Positions 24,516 to 32,977 of a stretch of DNA of 64,000 bases are shown in pieces. The stretch comes from Zoogloea sp041914405. GTDB lineage: Bacteria > Pseudomonadota > Gammaproteobacteria > Burkholderiales > Rhodocyclaceae. Position numbers and translations under genes: made by a program. The stretch is taken from NCBI RefSeq assembly GCF_041914405.1, contig NZ_JAYSDK010000014.1, positions 1 through 64,000 of the forward strand, written 5' to 3'. Each line of letters starts with the position of its first letter. Position 1 is the first letter of the stretch. The notes beneath the pieces were generated by a model. It saw only the letters and a list, made by a program, of their open reading frames with translations, searched no databases and was not told the origin of the DNA.

Positions 24516-27500
24516 TCAGTTCTCCAGCCCCCGTACTAGCCGCCATTGCTTGACCAGCGCGTAGATCGCCGGGATCACTGCAAGGGTCAGCACTGTGGAG
24601 GAGAGCATCCCGCCGACCATCGGTGCGGCGATGCGGCTCATCACCTCCGAGCCGGTGCCGGTGCTCCACATGATCGGCAGCAGGCCGGCCATGATTGCGA
24701 CGACCGTCATCATCTTCGGGCGCACGCGTTCAACGGCGCCTTCCATCACCGCTTCGTACAGGTCGCCCACGTTGGGCACCCGGCCGTCGGCACGGCAGCG
24801 CGCCTTCAGGGCTTCCCAGGCGTGGTCCAGGTAGATGAGCATCACCACGCCGGTTTCTGCCGCGACGCCGGCCAGCGCGATGAAGCCGACTGCCACTGCG
24901 ACGGACAGGTTGTAGCCGAGCAGCCACATCAGCCATATGCCGCCGACCAGCGCGAAGGGTACCGACAGCATGACGATCAGCGTTTCGGTGATGCGTCGGA
25001 AGTTGAGGTAGAGCAGCACGAAGATGGTCAGCAGCGTGATCGGGATGACGATCTTCATCTTCTCGATGGCCCGCTCCATGTACTCGAACTGCCCGCTCCA
25101 GCTCACGTAGTAGCCCGGCGGAAACTTGACCTGATCGGTGACGGCCTTCTTCGCGTCGGCCACATAGCCACCGATGTCCCGGTCGCGGATGTCCACGTAG
25201 ATGTAAGCGGACAGCAGCGCATTCTCGGTGCGGATGCCCGGCGTACCCTTGGCGATGCCGACGCGGGCAACTTGGCCCAGCGGTACCATCGCGCCGCCCA
25301 TCGCGGGCACCAAAACCTGGCTGGCGATCTGCTGGGGATCGGAGCGGAGCTCGCGGGGGTAGCGTACCGTCACGCCAAAGCGCTCGCGGCCCTCGACGGT
25401 GGTGGTGACCATCTCGCCACCAAGCGCACTGGCGATGACGTCCTGCAGGTCGCCGACGGCGAGGCCGTAGCGGGCCAACTGTTCCCGGTCCGGCTCGATG
25501 TCCAGGTAGAAGCCGCCAGTGATGCGCTCGGCGAAGGCGCTGGTGGTGCCGGGCACGGTCTTCACGACGGCCTCGATCTGCTTGGCCAGCTTCTCCATCT
25601 CGTCCAGCTCCTTGCCGAAGACCTTGATGCCGATCGGCGTGCGGATGCCCGTGGACAGCATGTCGGTGCGCGCCTTGATCGGCATCGTCCAGGCATTGGC
25701 GACGCCGGGGAATTGCAGGGCTTGGTCGAGCTCGGCGATCAGTTTGTCGGTGGTCATGCCCGGCCGCCATTCGGACTGGGGCTTGAGGTTGATGACGGTC
25801 TCGAACATTTCCGGCGGAGCCGGGTCGGTGGCGGTGTTGGCGCGGCCGGCCTTGCCGAACACGGACTCCACCTCGGGGAAACTCTTGATGATCTTGTCCT
25901 GGGTCTGCATCAGCTCGGCGGCCTTGGTCATCGACATGCCCGGCAGGGACGTGGGCATGTAGAGGAGGGTGCCTTCGTTCAGCGTCGGCATGAACTCGGA
26001 ACCCAGGCGTGACGCCGGATAGACCGACACGACCAGGGTGAGCACGGCCAGCGCGATGGTCAGCTTCTTCCAGCGCATCACGGCGGCGATGATCGGCCGG
26101 TACAGCCAGATCAGCGTCCGGTTCACCGGGTTCTTGGCCTCCGGCATGATCTTGCCGCGGATGAACAGCAGCATCAGCACCGGCACCAGTGTCACCGACA
26201 GCATCGCAGCCGCCGCCATCGAGAAGGTCTTGGTGTAGGCCAGCGGCGAGAACAGGCGACCTTCCTGGCCTTCCAGCGTGAACACCGGCAGGAAGGAGAC
26301 GGTGATGATCAGCAGCGAGAAGAACAGCGCCGGGCCGACCTCCTTGCAGGCCGCCAGCATGGCCTCGAAGCGCTCGGCGGTGGTGTGTCCCTCGGGCAGG
26401 CGCTCCAGGTGCTTGTGGGCGTTCTCGATCATCACGATGGCGGCGTCGATCATCGCGCCGATCGCAATGGCGATGCCGCCGAGGCTCATTAGATTGGAGT
26501 TCATGCCCAGCAGGCGCATCGCGATGAAGGCCATCAGCACGCCTACTGGCAGCATCAGGATCGCCACCAGCGCGCTGCGCACATGGAGCAGGAAGACCAC
26601 GCAGACCAGTGCCACGATGAGCGACTCCTCGATCAGCGTGCTCTTCAGGGTTTCAATGGCGCGGTGGATCAGCTCGGAGCGGTCATAGACGGTCTGTACC
26701 GACACGCCCTCCGGCAGGCCGGGGCCGATCTCGGCGATCTTGTCCTTCAAGTTGTGGATCACTTCCAGCGCGTTCTGGCCGTAACGGGCCATCGCGATGC
26801 CGGCCACCACCTCGCCGTCACCGTTGAGTTCGGTGAGGCCGCGGCGTTCGTCCGGCGCCAGTTCGACGCGGGCGATGTCACGCACCAGCACCGGCGTCCC
26901 GCCTTCGGCCTTGACGACCAGTGCCCCGATGTCGTCCTTGCCGCGCAGATAGCCTTTGCCGCGCACCATGTACTCGGTCTCGGCCATCTCCACCACGCGG
27001 CCGCCCACGTCCCGGTTGGAGTCGCGGATCACCTGGGCCACCTTCATCAGCGGAATGCCGTAGGCGCGCAGCTTCACTGGATCGACGGTGACCTGGTAGG
27101 TCTGCACGAAACCGCCGATGGAGGCCACCTCGGCGACGCCGTGGGCCTTGGCCAGCTGATAGCGCAGATACCAGTCCTGGATCGTGCGCAGCTCGGCCAG
27201 CGTTTTCTCCTTGGCGATCAGCGCGTATTGATAGACCCAGCCGACACCCGTGGCGTCCGGCCCGATCTGCGGCGTCACGCCCTTGGGCATGCGCCCGGCG
27301 GCAAAGTTGAGGTATTCGAGGACCCGCGAGCGGGCCCAGTAGATGTCGGTGCTGTCCTCAAAGATCACATAGACGAAGGAGGCGCCAAAGAAGGAGAAGC
27401 CTCGCACCACCTTTGACTTGGGCACCGACAGCATGGCCGTGGTGAGCGGGTAGGTGACCTGGTCCTCGACCACCTGCGGCGCCTGGCCGGGGTATTCGGT

Positions 27501-27650
27501 GTAAACGATGACCTGCACGTCGGAGAGGTCGGGCAGGGCATCAATGGGCGTGCGCAGCACCGCGAAGACGCCGGCGAGGGCGACGAACAGCGTGGCGAGC
27601 AGGATCAGGAAGCGATTGCGCCCCGACCAGTCGATGAGCTTGGCGAGCAT
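24516..27650 (-). CDS. cusA: Heavy-metal RND efflux transporter, CusA type
   Basis: A 1044-aa inner-membrane proton/metal antiporter with 12 membrane segments and two large periplasmic loops. The TM4 region IAIAIGAMIDAAIVMIENAHK carries the proton-relay Asp. TDMLSTGIRTPIGIKVFG contains a Met at the place of a copper-binding Met in E. coli CusA, which favours Cu(I)/Ag(I) rather than Zn/Co. It is the last gene of the cusF-cusC-cusB-cusA operon, 13 bases after cusB. Confidence 0.93.
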   Translation of the reverse strand: MLAKLIDWSGRNRFLILLATLFVALAGVFAVLRTPIDALPDLSDVQVIVYTEYPGQAPQVVEDQVTYPLTTAMLSVPKSKVVRGFSFFGASFVYVIFEDSTDIYWARSRVLEYLNFAAGRMPKGVTPQIGPDATGVGWVYQYALIAKEKTLAELRTIQDWYLRYQLAKAHGVAEVASIGGFVQTYQVTVDPVKLRAYGIPLMKVAQVIRDSNRDVGGRVVEMAETEYMVRGKGYLRGKDDIGALVVKAEGGTPVLVRDIARVELAPDERRGLTELNGDGEVVAGIAMARYGQNALEVIHNLKDKIAEIGPGLPEGVSVQTVYDRSELIHRAIETLKSTLIEESLIVALVCVVFLLHVRSALVAILMLPVGVLMAFIAMRLLGMNSNLMSLGGIAIAIGAMIDAAIVMIENAHKHLERLPEGHTTAERFEAMLAACKEVGPALFFSLLIITVSFLPVFTLEGQEGRLFSPLAYTKTFSMAAAAMLSVTLVPVLMLLFIRGKIMPEAKNPVNRTLIWLYRPIIAAVMRWKKLTIALAVLTLVVSVYPASRLGSEFMPTLNEGTLLYMPTSLPGMSMTKAAELMQTQDKIIKSFPEVESVFGKAGRANTATDPAPPEMFETVINLKPQSEWRPGMTTDKLIAELDQALQFPGVANAWTMPIKARTDMLSTGIRTPIGIKVFGKELDEMEKLAKQIEAVVKTVPGTTSAFAERITGGFYLDIEPDREQLARYGLAVGDLQDVIASALGGEMVTTTVEGRERFGVTVRYPRELRSDPQQIASQVLVPAMGGAMVPLGQVARVGIAKGTPGIRTENALLSAYIYVDIRDRDIGGYVADAKKAVTDQVKFPPGYYVSWSGQFEYMERAIEKMKIVIPITLLTIFVLLYLNFRRITETLIVMLSVPFALVGGIWLMWLLGYNLSVAVAVGFIALAGVAAETGVVMLIYLDHAWEALKARCRADGRVPNVGDLYEAVMEGAVERVRPKMMTVVAIMAGLLPIMWSTGTGSEVMSRIAAPMVGGMLSSTVLTLAVIPAIYALVKQWRLVRGLEN

Positions 27651-27663
27651 GGGGAGCGTCTTG

Positions 27664-29238
27664 TCAGTGTCCGGCGTGGGCCTTGGCTGCGGGGGCGGTA
27701 TCGACCGGCTTGACCGTCGTGATCACCCATTCCCCCGGCTGGCGTTCGACGAACTCGAAGTTGACCCGAGCACCGGGCTTGAGGCTTTGCTGCAGAGCGG
27801 GATTGGCCAGCTTGAAGTCCATGGTCATCGCCGGCCACTTGAGGCTGGGCACCGGATCGTGGCTGAGGGTGACGGTGTTCTCCTTCGGGTCTAGCCCCTC
27901 TACCGTACCTTCTGTGCGATGGCCGACGGGTGCGGCTGCAGGCTTGGCGTTGTGGTCGGCATGGCCGAAGCCGTCCAGCGCGGCCTTGAGATTGCTCTCC
28001 GCGTCGATCAGGAAGTTGGCGGCGACGACGACCTGTTCGCCGGCCTTGATGCCTTGCAGGACCTCTATGTGGTTTTCGCTGCGGCTGCCCAGCTTCACCT
28101 CCCGCGGCTCGAAACGGCCTTCACCGTGGGCGACGAGGACGATCTGGCGCGTGCCGCTGTCAATGACCGCCGAGTTCGGCACGGTCACGACCTGCTGCCG
28201 TCCGCCGACCGGCAGCTCCAGCTGCGCGAACATCGCCGGCTTCAGTTGCAGGCCGGGATTGGGGAGTTCCACGCGGACGGGCACGGTCCGCGTCTCAGCA
28301 TTGAGGGTCGGATAAACATAGCTCACCTTGCCCTCGAAGACCTTGTCCGGATAGGCGTTGATGCGTACCTTGGCCGGGCTGCCGTTGCGAATCAGCCCGA
28401 TGTCCTGCTCGAACACGTCGGCGACCACCCATACGGACGACAGATCGGCGACCTGATACAAGGCCTCGCCCGGCATGAAGCGCATGCCTTGCAGGGCCTT
28501 CTTCTCCGTGACGATGCCAGCCACTGGCGAGCGGAAGGTGAGCGTGCGCTTGGTGGCGCCCGACTTGGCGAGGGCGCGGATCTGCTCTTCCGAGATGTCC
28601 CAGTTACGCAGGCGCAGCAGACTAGATTCGGCAAGCTGCCTCATGCCGCTCTGGGCCTCGCTGCCTGCATCCTTGAGCGCTTCGACGCCCTGGGCGGCGA
28701 TGGCGTATTCACGCTGGGCAGAAACCAGCTCCGGGCTATAGACCTCGAACAAGGGTTGGCCCTTGGCGACCGGCTGGCCGGTGACATTCACGTGCAGACG
28801 CTCGACGTAGCCCTCGAACTTGGGCGAGATCGCGAAGCTGCGCCGCTCGTCGATCTCGACCCGGCCCGCAGCACGCACCGTGCGGTCGAGGCTGCGCAGT
28901 TCGGCGGCTTCGGTACGCACGCCGAGTTTCTGGACCTTGTCGGTGCTGATCTTTACCGTCCCGGCGGTGGCTGGCTCGTTGTCCGCTTCGCCTTCATAGA
29001 CCGGGATGTAGTCCATCCCCATCGGGTCCTTCTTGGGTGTCGGCGACGTGTCCGGCAGACCCATCGGATTGCGGTAGTACAGCAGCTTGCGTTCCTTCTT
29101 CGCGCCGTCCGTCGGCACCGCAGCGACCGGACTGCTCGTCTGCTGCGGGCCGGCCGAGGGGCGTTGCCCGAACCAATAGCCGCCACCGGCAGCGAGGGCG
29201 ACGGCGAGGCCGACGGCAATGCCTGCGCCTGCTTTCAT
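27664..29238 (-). CDS. cusB: Copper efflux periplasmic adaptor CusB with fused CusF-like domain
   Basis: A 524-aa membrane fusion protein linking the RND pump to the outer-membrane channel. It has an N-terminal membrane anchor, a heavy-metal-binding YHS-like stretch (YYRNPMGLPDTSPTPKKDPM, typical Met-rich adaptor start), barrel-sandwich and beta-barrel domains. The last ~80 residues form an extra CusF-like copper-binding domain with GTVEGLDPKENTVTLSHDPV followed by WPAMTM, where His, Trp and two Met match the Cu(I) site of CusF. It overlaps cusC by four bases. Confidence 0.9.
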   Translation of the reverse strand: MKAGAGIAVGLAVALAAGGGYWFGQRPSAGPQQTSSPVAAVPTDGAKKERKLLYYRNPMGLPDTSPTPKKDPMGMDYIPVYEGEADNEPATAGTVKISTDKVQKLGVRTEAAELRSLDRTVRAAGRVEIDERRSFAISPKFEGYVERLHVNVTGQPVAKGQPLFEVYSPELVSAQREYAIAAQGVEALKDAGSEAQSGMRQLAESSLLRLRNWDISEEQIRALAKSGATKRTLTFRSPVAGIVTEKKALQGMRFMPGEALYQVADLSSVWVVADVFEQDIGLIRNGSPAKVRINAYPDKVFEGKVSYVYPTLNAETRTVPVRVELPNPGLQLKPAMFAQLELPVGGRQQVVTVPNSAVIDSGTRQIVLVAHGEGRFEPREVKLGSRSENHIEVLQGIKAGEQVVVAANFLIDAESNLKAALDGFGHADHNAKPAAAPVGHRTEGTVEGLDPKENTVTLSHDPVPSLKWPAMTMDFKLANPALQQSLKPGARVNFEFVERQPGEWVITTVKPVDTAPAAKAHAGH

Positions 29239-30512
29239 AGGTCTTCTCCGAGAATGCGTTCGATTTCTGCAAGGCGCAGCTGTGCTTCGGCCTGGGCCTT
29301 GATGCTGCTCTGGCGGGCCTGCTTGATCTGTCGCTGAGCGTCGAGCAATGTGGCGAAATCCACTTTGCCGTTTTCGTAGCCGGCGAGGGCGGCCTTGAAG
29401 CTGAGCTCCGCTTGCGGCAGCAGGCTGGTGGTGGTCAGCGTTTCGGTCTGGCGGGCGGACTCAAGCCCAGAGAGATTTTCTGCGAGCTCGCCGAGCACCT
29501 GATTGGCGGTTGCGTCGCGGCGGGCACGGGCGGCGGACAACATGGCCTCCGACTCCCGCTCCTGAGCGCGGCGTGCGCCTTGCTGCAGCGGCAGGTTCAG
29601 CTCGACCATGAACTCCCATTCCCGAACGGCGCCCTGGTACTGGATCGGCGAGATGCCCAGCGTGAAGTCCGGGTAGCGGTTCTTGTAGGTGAGTTCGCGG
29701 CTCTTCTCGGCGGCCAGAATGCGCGCCTCGTCGGCGAAGATCTGCGGGTTGCGCGCCCGCACACGTTCTTCGAGCGTGGCTGGATCGAGCCTGGCGGCGG
29801 CTGGCAGTGGGCGCAGACGTTGGGGCTGCGCCAGCGCCGCGGTGCTGGGCCGGGCCAGCAGTGTGTTGAGCCGTGCCTGCAGTTGCCGGTGTTCGTTCTG
29901 CAGTGCGATCAGCTCGCTCTTCATGCTGGTCTGTTCGACTTGGGCGCGGATCACGTCCTGCTGGGCGGCCAGACCGCCGGCGTAACGCACCTGGGCGATC
30001 TTCTCGAGGCGCACCATCAGGTCGAGGATCTCGCGGGTCAGCTGCTCATTGCGGGAGACGTACTGGAGCTGGGAGTAGGCAGTCTTGATGCGGGCGGACA
30101 ACTCGGCCCAGGTGCCGCTGGCCCGGCCGCTGGCGCTGCGGGCGTCGAGCTCGGCGATCTCCCGCTTGAGATCCCGTTTGCCCAGCCAGGGCACATCCTG
30201 CATCAGCAGGTAGCGTGTGCTGCCGACCTGGGCTGGCAGCAGGGCCGGATTCTGGTCGCCCATGCGGGTGATGTCGCGCAGCTCGGTGCGCAGCTTCGGG
30301 TCGGGCAGGGCGCCAGCCGGAGTCACCCGCTCGGCCGCGGCGTCGGCCTCCAGGCGCATGGCCGCGTAGTCTGGATTGCGCTCGCGGGCGTAGGCGAGCA
30401 GGGACTCCACATCGCCGCCGATAAGCGCTTCCTGCGCCTGCGCGCTCACACCGATGGCACATAGCAGCACGACAAGAAGCCTCTTGGCGCGAGATGGTAT
30501 TCGCGTTCTCAT
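29235..30512 (-). CDS. cusC: TolC-family outer membrane efflux channel, CusC type
   Basis: A 425-aa outer-membrane channel protein with a signal peptide (RLLVVLLCAIGVSAQAQ) and two repeats of long alpha-helices with high Ala, Gln, Arg content typical of TolC-family tunnels. It should close the tripartite copper efflux complex. The frame is open further upstream (to 30587); the ATG at 30512 fits the signal peptide and is chosen. The stop overlaps the cusB start. Confidence 0.88.
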   Translation of the reverse strand: MRTRIPSRAKRLLVVLLCAIGVSAQAQEALIGGDVESLLAYARERNPDYAAMRLEADAAAERVTPAGALPDPKLRTELRDITRMGDQNPALLPAQVGSTRYLLMQDVPWLGKRDLKREIAELDARSASGRASGTWAELSARIKTAYSQLQYVSRNEQLTREILDLMVRLEKIAQVRYAGGLAAQQDVIRAQVEQTSMKSELIALQNEHRQLQARLNTLLARPSTAALAQPQRLRPLPAAARLDPATLEERVRARNPQIFADEARILAAEKSRELTYKNRYPDFTLGISPIQYQGAVREWEFMVELNLPLQQGARRAQERESEAMLSAARARRDATANQVLGELAENLSGLESARQTETLTTTSLLPQAELSFKAALAGYENGKVDFATLLDAQRQIKQARQSSIKAQAEAQLRLAEIERILGEDL

Positions 30513-30583
30513 TGTTTGCTCCCGGAAAATCCTTGGGACCAGGTCCGGCGCGCCTCGCAATCTGGCGATGCCGGATTGCGTGC

Positions 30584-30928
30584 TCACTTGCGCTTCAACT
30601 CGACGACGGTCATCACGCCATTTACTTGTTCCGCCGCGAAGAGGATCTGGTCGCCGGCCTTGAGCTGGTCAAGCCAAGCGGGATCCTTTACGCGGAACAT
30701 CATCGTCATCGCCGGCATGCCGTTTGGCAGCGGGCCGTGGGACAGGGTTACGCGTCCGGCTGTCTTGTCCACTTTCTTCACAAGGCCTTCCGTTAGCGCA
30801 GCCGGCGCCGCGGCCTGTCCGCCGTGATGGTGCGCATCGGCCGTTTGAGGCTTTTCATTGGCCGCGAACGTCGGCATGGTTGTTGCTGCGACTAGGGCTG
30901 CCAGAGTCATCGAGAGCACGGTCTTCAT
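30584..30928 (-). CDS. CusF-like periplasmic copper-binding protein
   Basis: A 114-aa small exported protein with a signal peptide (MKTVLSMTLAALVAATTMPTFA) followed by a His-rich stretch (DAHHHGG) and one OB-fold CusF-like domain. The copper site reads LSHGPLPNGMPAMTM; the Trp that caps copper in E. coli CusF is replaced by Met here, while the His and the two following Met are kept. It is the first gene of the cus operon and should hand Cu(I) or Ag(I) to the pump. Confidence 0.82.
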   Translation of the reverse strand: MKTVLSMTLAALVAATTMPTFAANEKPQTADAHHHGGQAAAPAALTEGLVKKVDKTAGRVTLSHGPLPNGMPAMTMMFRVKDPAWLDQLKAGDQILFAAEQVNGVMTVVELKRK

Positions 30929-31229
30929 GAAATGTCGTTCCTGGGTCAAGGCTGTCGCAGGCTGGCTGGCGAAGGAGTCAGTCGTCTGGACAAATGGTTT
31001 TCACTGGAAAAGGATGACCCATTGTGACTAGGTAACGCCGACGGGAAGCTGTCTCCGGGATTACTTTTTTGTAATGTTTGGCGCGCCGCGCGGCCGGATT
31101 TGCCACTCATTGTTGTGCGACCGGCAAAAGTGGTTTGCCGTCACACTTCTGTTTCAAATCGTCGAGTGGGGTTACAGTGCAGGTATCGGCACGCCGATTC
31201 AACCTTTGTGTTTCAAGATCCGTCCCAGA
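30929..31229. promoter_or_regulatory. Divergent promoter region of the cus operon and ribA, with small inverted repeat
   Basis: This 301-base intergenic region holds the promoters of the cus operon (leftward) and ribA (rightward). ATTAC at 31060-31064 and GTAAT at 31071-31075 form an inverted repeat around six T, the size expected of a two-component response-regulator site, but no cusRS-like genes adjoin the operon. No other features were recognised. Confidence 0.35.
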
Positions 31230-31844
31230 ATGAGTGAAATAGCCCCCCAACTGTCGTATGTCGGCTCCTGCGAATTACCCACGCAGTGGGCCAAGTTCCA
31301 ACTCCACGGCTTCGTCGATGAACGCACCGACAAGGAGCACGTTGCCCTGACCCTGGGCGACATTGCCAACGGCGAGCCGGTGCTGGCCCGCGTCCATTCG
31401 GAATGCCTGACTGGCGATGCGCTGTTCAGCCAGCGCTGCGATTGCGGCGCCCAACTGGAAGAAGCGCTGCGGCGGATCGCCAAGGCGGGCAGGGGCGTGC
31501 TCATGTATCTCCGCCAGGAGGGACGCGGCATCGGTCTGATCAACAAGATCCGCGCATACCAACTCCAGGATGGCGGCGCGGATACCGTCGAGGCCAACAC
31601 CGCCCTCGGATTTCCGGCCGACATGCGCAGCTACGAGTTGTGCAAGCCCATGCTGGCACATCTCGGTGTCGGGGCACTGCGCCTGATGACCAACAATCCG
31701 CGTAAGGTTGCCGCCCTGATCGACGTTGGCATTGAGGTTGTCGAGCGTGTTCCGCTGGAGGTCGGCAATACCTGCTGGAACCAGCGCTACCTGTCCACAA
31801 AGCGCCGCAAACTAGGGCATCTGCTCACGTCCGAGCGGGCATGA
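31230..31844 (+). CDS. ribA: GTP cyclohydrolase II
   Basis: A 204-aa enzyme that opens GTP to the pyrimidine precursor of riboflavin. RVHSECLTGDALFSQRCDCG contains the three Cys zinc ligands, YLRQEGRGIGLINKI the catalytic segment, and NNPRKVAAL the GTP-binding end. The frame is open upstream to 31074 but MSEIAPQLSYVGSCELPT fits the family's start. It is a stand-alone RibA without a RibB domain. Its stop overlaps the mgtC-like gene start by four bases. Confidence 0.94.
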   Translation: MSEIAPQLSYVGSCELPTQWAKFQLHGFVDERTDKEHVALTLGDIANGEPVLARVHSECLTGDALFSQRCDCGAQLEEALRRIAKAGRGVLMYLRQEGRGIGLINKIRAYQLQDGGADTVEANTALGFPADMRSYELCKPMLAHLGVGALRLMTNNPRKVAALIDVGIEVVERVPLEVGNTCWNQRYLSTKRRKLGHLLTSERA

Positions 31845-32611
31845 ACGTCGCGTCGCCGACCGTGGCCGAACTGTTTGCGCATTACTGGTCGGCACAAGAG
31901 ATCGCGGTCAATCTCATCGTTTTCGCCAATCTGCTTGGGGCGCTGCTGCTCGGTCTGGTGGTGGGCTACGAGCGCAGTTACCATGGCCGGGCCGCAGGGA
32001 TGCGGACCTACGGGCTGGTCTGCATGGCGTCCTGTGCGCTTACTGTGATCGTCGGCTATCCGGGATCGTGGTACGGCGGGAATGCGCTGGCGGAGTTGAT
32101 CGGACATGCACCACCCGACCCCACGCGGGTCATCCAGGGCATCGTATCAGGCGTCGGCTTCCTGGGGGCGGGCGTGATCATGAAGGAGGGCCTCAACATC
32201 AGCGGCCTGACCACCGCGGCGTCGATCTGGTCCTCGTCGGCGATCGGTGTGCTGGTGGGCATCGGTTTCTATTCGGCGGCAATCCTGCTGACGCTGCTTT
32301 CCGCTGCGTTGATGATGTGGGCTTCGCGGCTGGAGAAATGGTTACCTTCCCGCCACGCGGTCTCAATCGTGCTGCGCTTCCGCGCGGGCTTCCATCCCAA
32401 TGAGGCGGTACTGTCATCAATCGCCCGTGCGCGGGGCTATGAAGTTGCTACGGGGTCCATCCAGATCCACCGCTCCAATGACTGCGAAGAGTGGCGTTAC
32501 GTGGCAGTCGCCCTCAACAAGGAATCAGCGGTGTCGATTGCCACTTTGTCTGCGGAGTTGCGGCATTTCGACGGCATCGAAGAATTTCATCTCTCCTACG
32601 CGCGAAACTGA
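31841..32611 (+). CDS. MgtC/SapB family membrane protein
   Basis: A 256-aa inner-membrane protein. The N-terminal hydrophobic domain contains the family signature GLVVGYERSYHGRAAGMRTY and GVGFLGAGVIMKEGLNISGLT; a soluble C-terminal domain of about 90 residues follows. Family members affect magnesium homeostasis, acid tolerance and intracellular survival, often by acting on F1Fo-ATPase or other membrane proteins. It is translationally coupled to ribA by a four-base overlap. Confidence 0.88.
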   Translation: MNVASPTVAELFAHYWSAQEIAVNLIVFANLLGALLLGLVVGYERSYHGRAAGMRTYGLVCMASCALTVIVGYPGSWYGGNALAELIGHAPPDPTRVIQGIVSGVGFLGAGVIMKEGLNISGLTTAASIWSSSAIGVLVGIGFYSAAILLTLLSAALMMWASRLEKWLPSRHAVSIVLRFRAGFHPNEAVLSSIARARGYEVATGSIQIHRSNDCEEWRYVAVALNKESAVSIATLSAELRHFDGIEEFHLSYARN

Positions 32612-32639
32612 CGGCGAGAATGTGGCAGGCGCCGCCTCA

Positions 32640-32732
32640 AAAACAAAAAAGCCCGCAACCGCGGGCCTTTTCGTGTGTTTCTGATGCTGCTTGAGACTGC
32701 CTGAACCAGTCGTCTGGTCCCCCGACAGGAAT
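32640..32732. repeat. Left attachment site copy (direct repeat)
   Basis: A 93-bp copy of the sequence at 53845-53938. It includes the hairpin GCCCGC-AACC-GCGGGC and ends with 18 bases equivalent to the tRNA-Arg 3' end. It differs from the right copy by one substitution (CAGTCGTC against CAGTAGTC) and by five C rather than six in the acceptor-stem run, consistent with drift in the copy no longer attached to a tRNA. Confidence 0.9.
32645..32671. terminator. Bidirectional intrinsic terminator after mgtC-like gene
   Basis: GCCCGC-AACC-GCGGGC at 32651-32666 is flanked by six A on the left and CTTTT on the right. Here it ends the ribA-mgtC transcript; before integration it was evidently the terminator of the tRNA-Arg gene on the other strand. 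Confidence 0.8.
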
Positions 32733-32920
32733 TTAATTTAAAATCTTAACTACTGATTTATATAGTTTTAAAAAAACAAAAAAAGAAATATACCGACAAA
32801 AATACCGTCACGTCTGTGAGGTGACAGCAAAATTCAGCATCTACTCGTCCTGCGAATCTACAAAGATTCTCTCCCGACTGAAGCCTTTTGAACTTGCGCG
32901 AAAGTTCGTACCAGCTCCAG

Positions 32921-32950
32921 AAAACAAAACGCCAGGACAGGCCCGGCGTT
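32921..32950 (-). terminator. Terminator of the fic gene
   Basis: On the minus strand AACGCC and GGCGTT form a hairpin followed by TTGTTTTC, 28 bases after the fic stop. The stretch left of it (32733-32920) is very A+T-rich, contains an imperfect repeat GTCAC...GGTGAC near 32809-32827, and has no convincing gene. Confidence 0.55.
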
Positions 32951-32977
32951 GCTCGAAGAATGTAACTTAGCCCGTCC

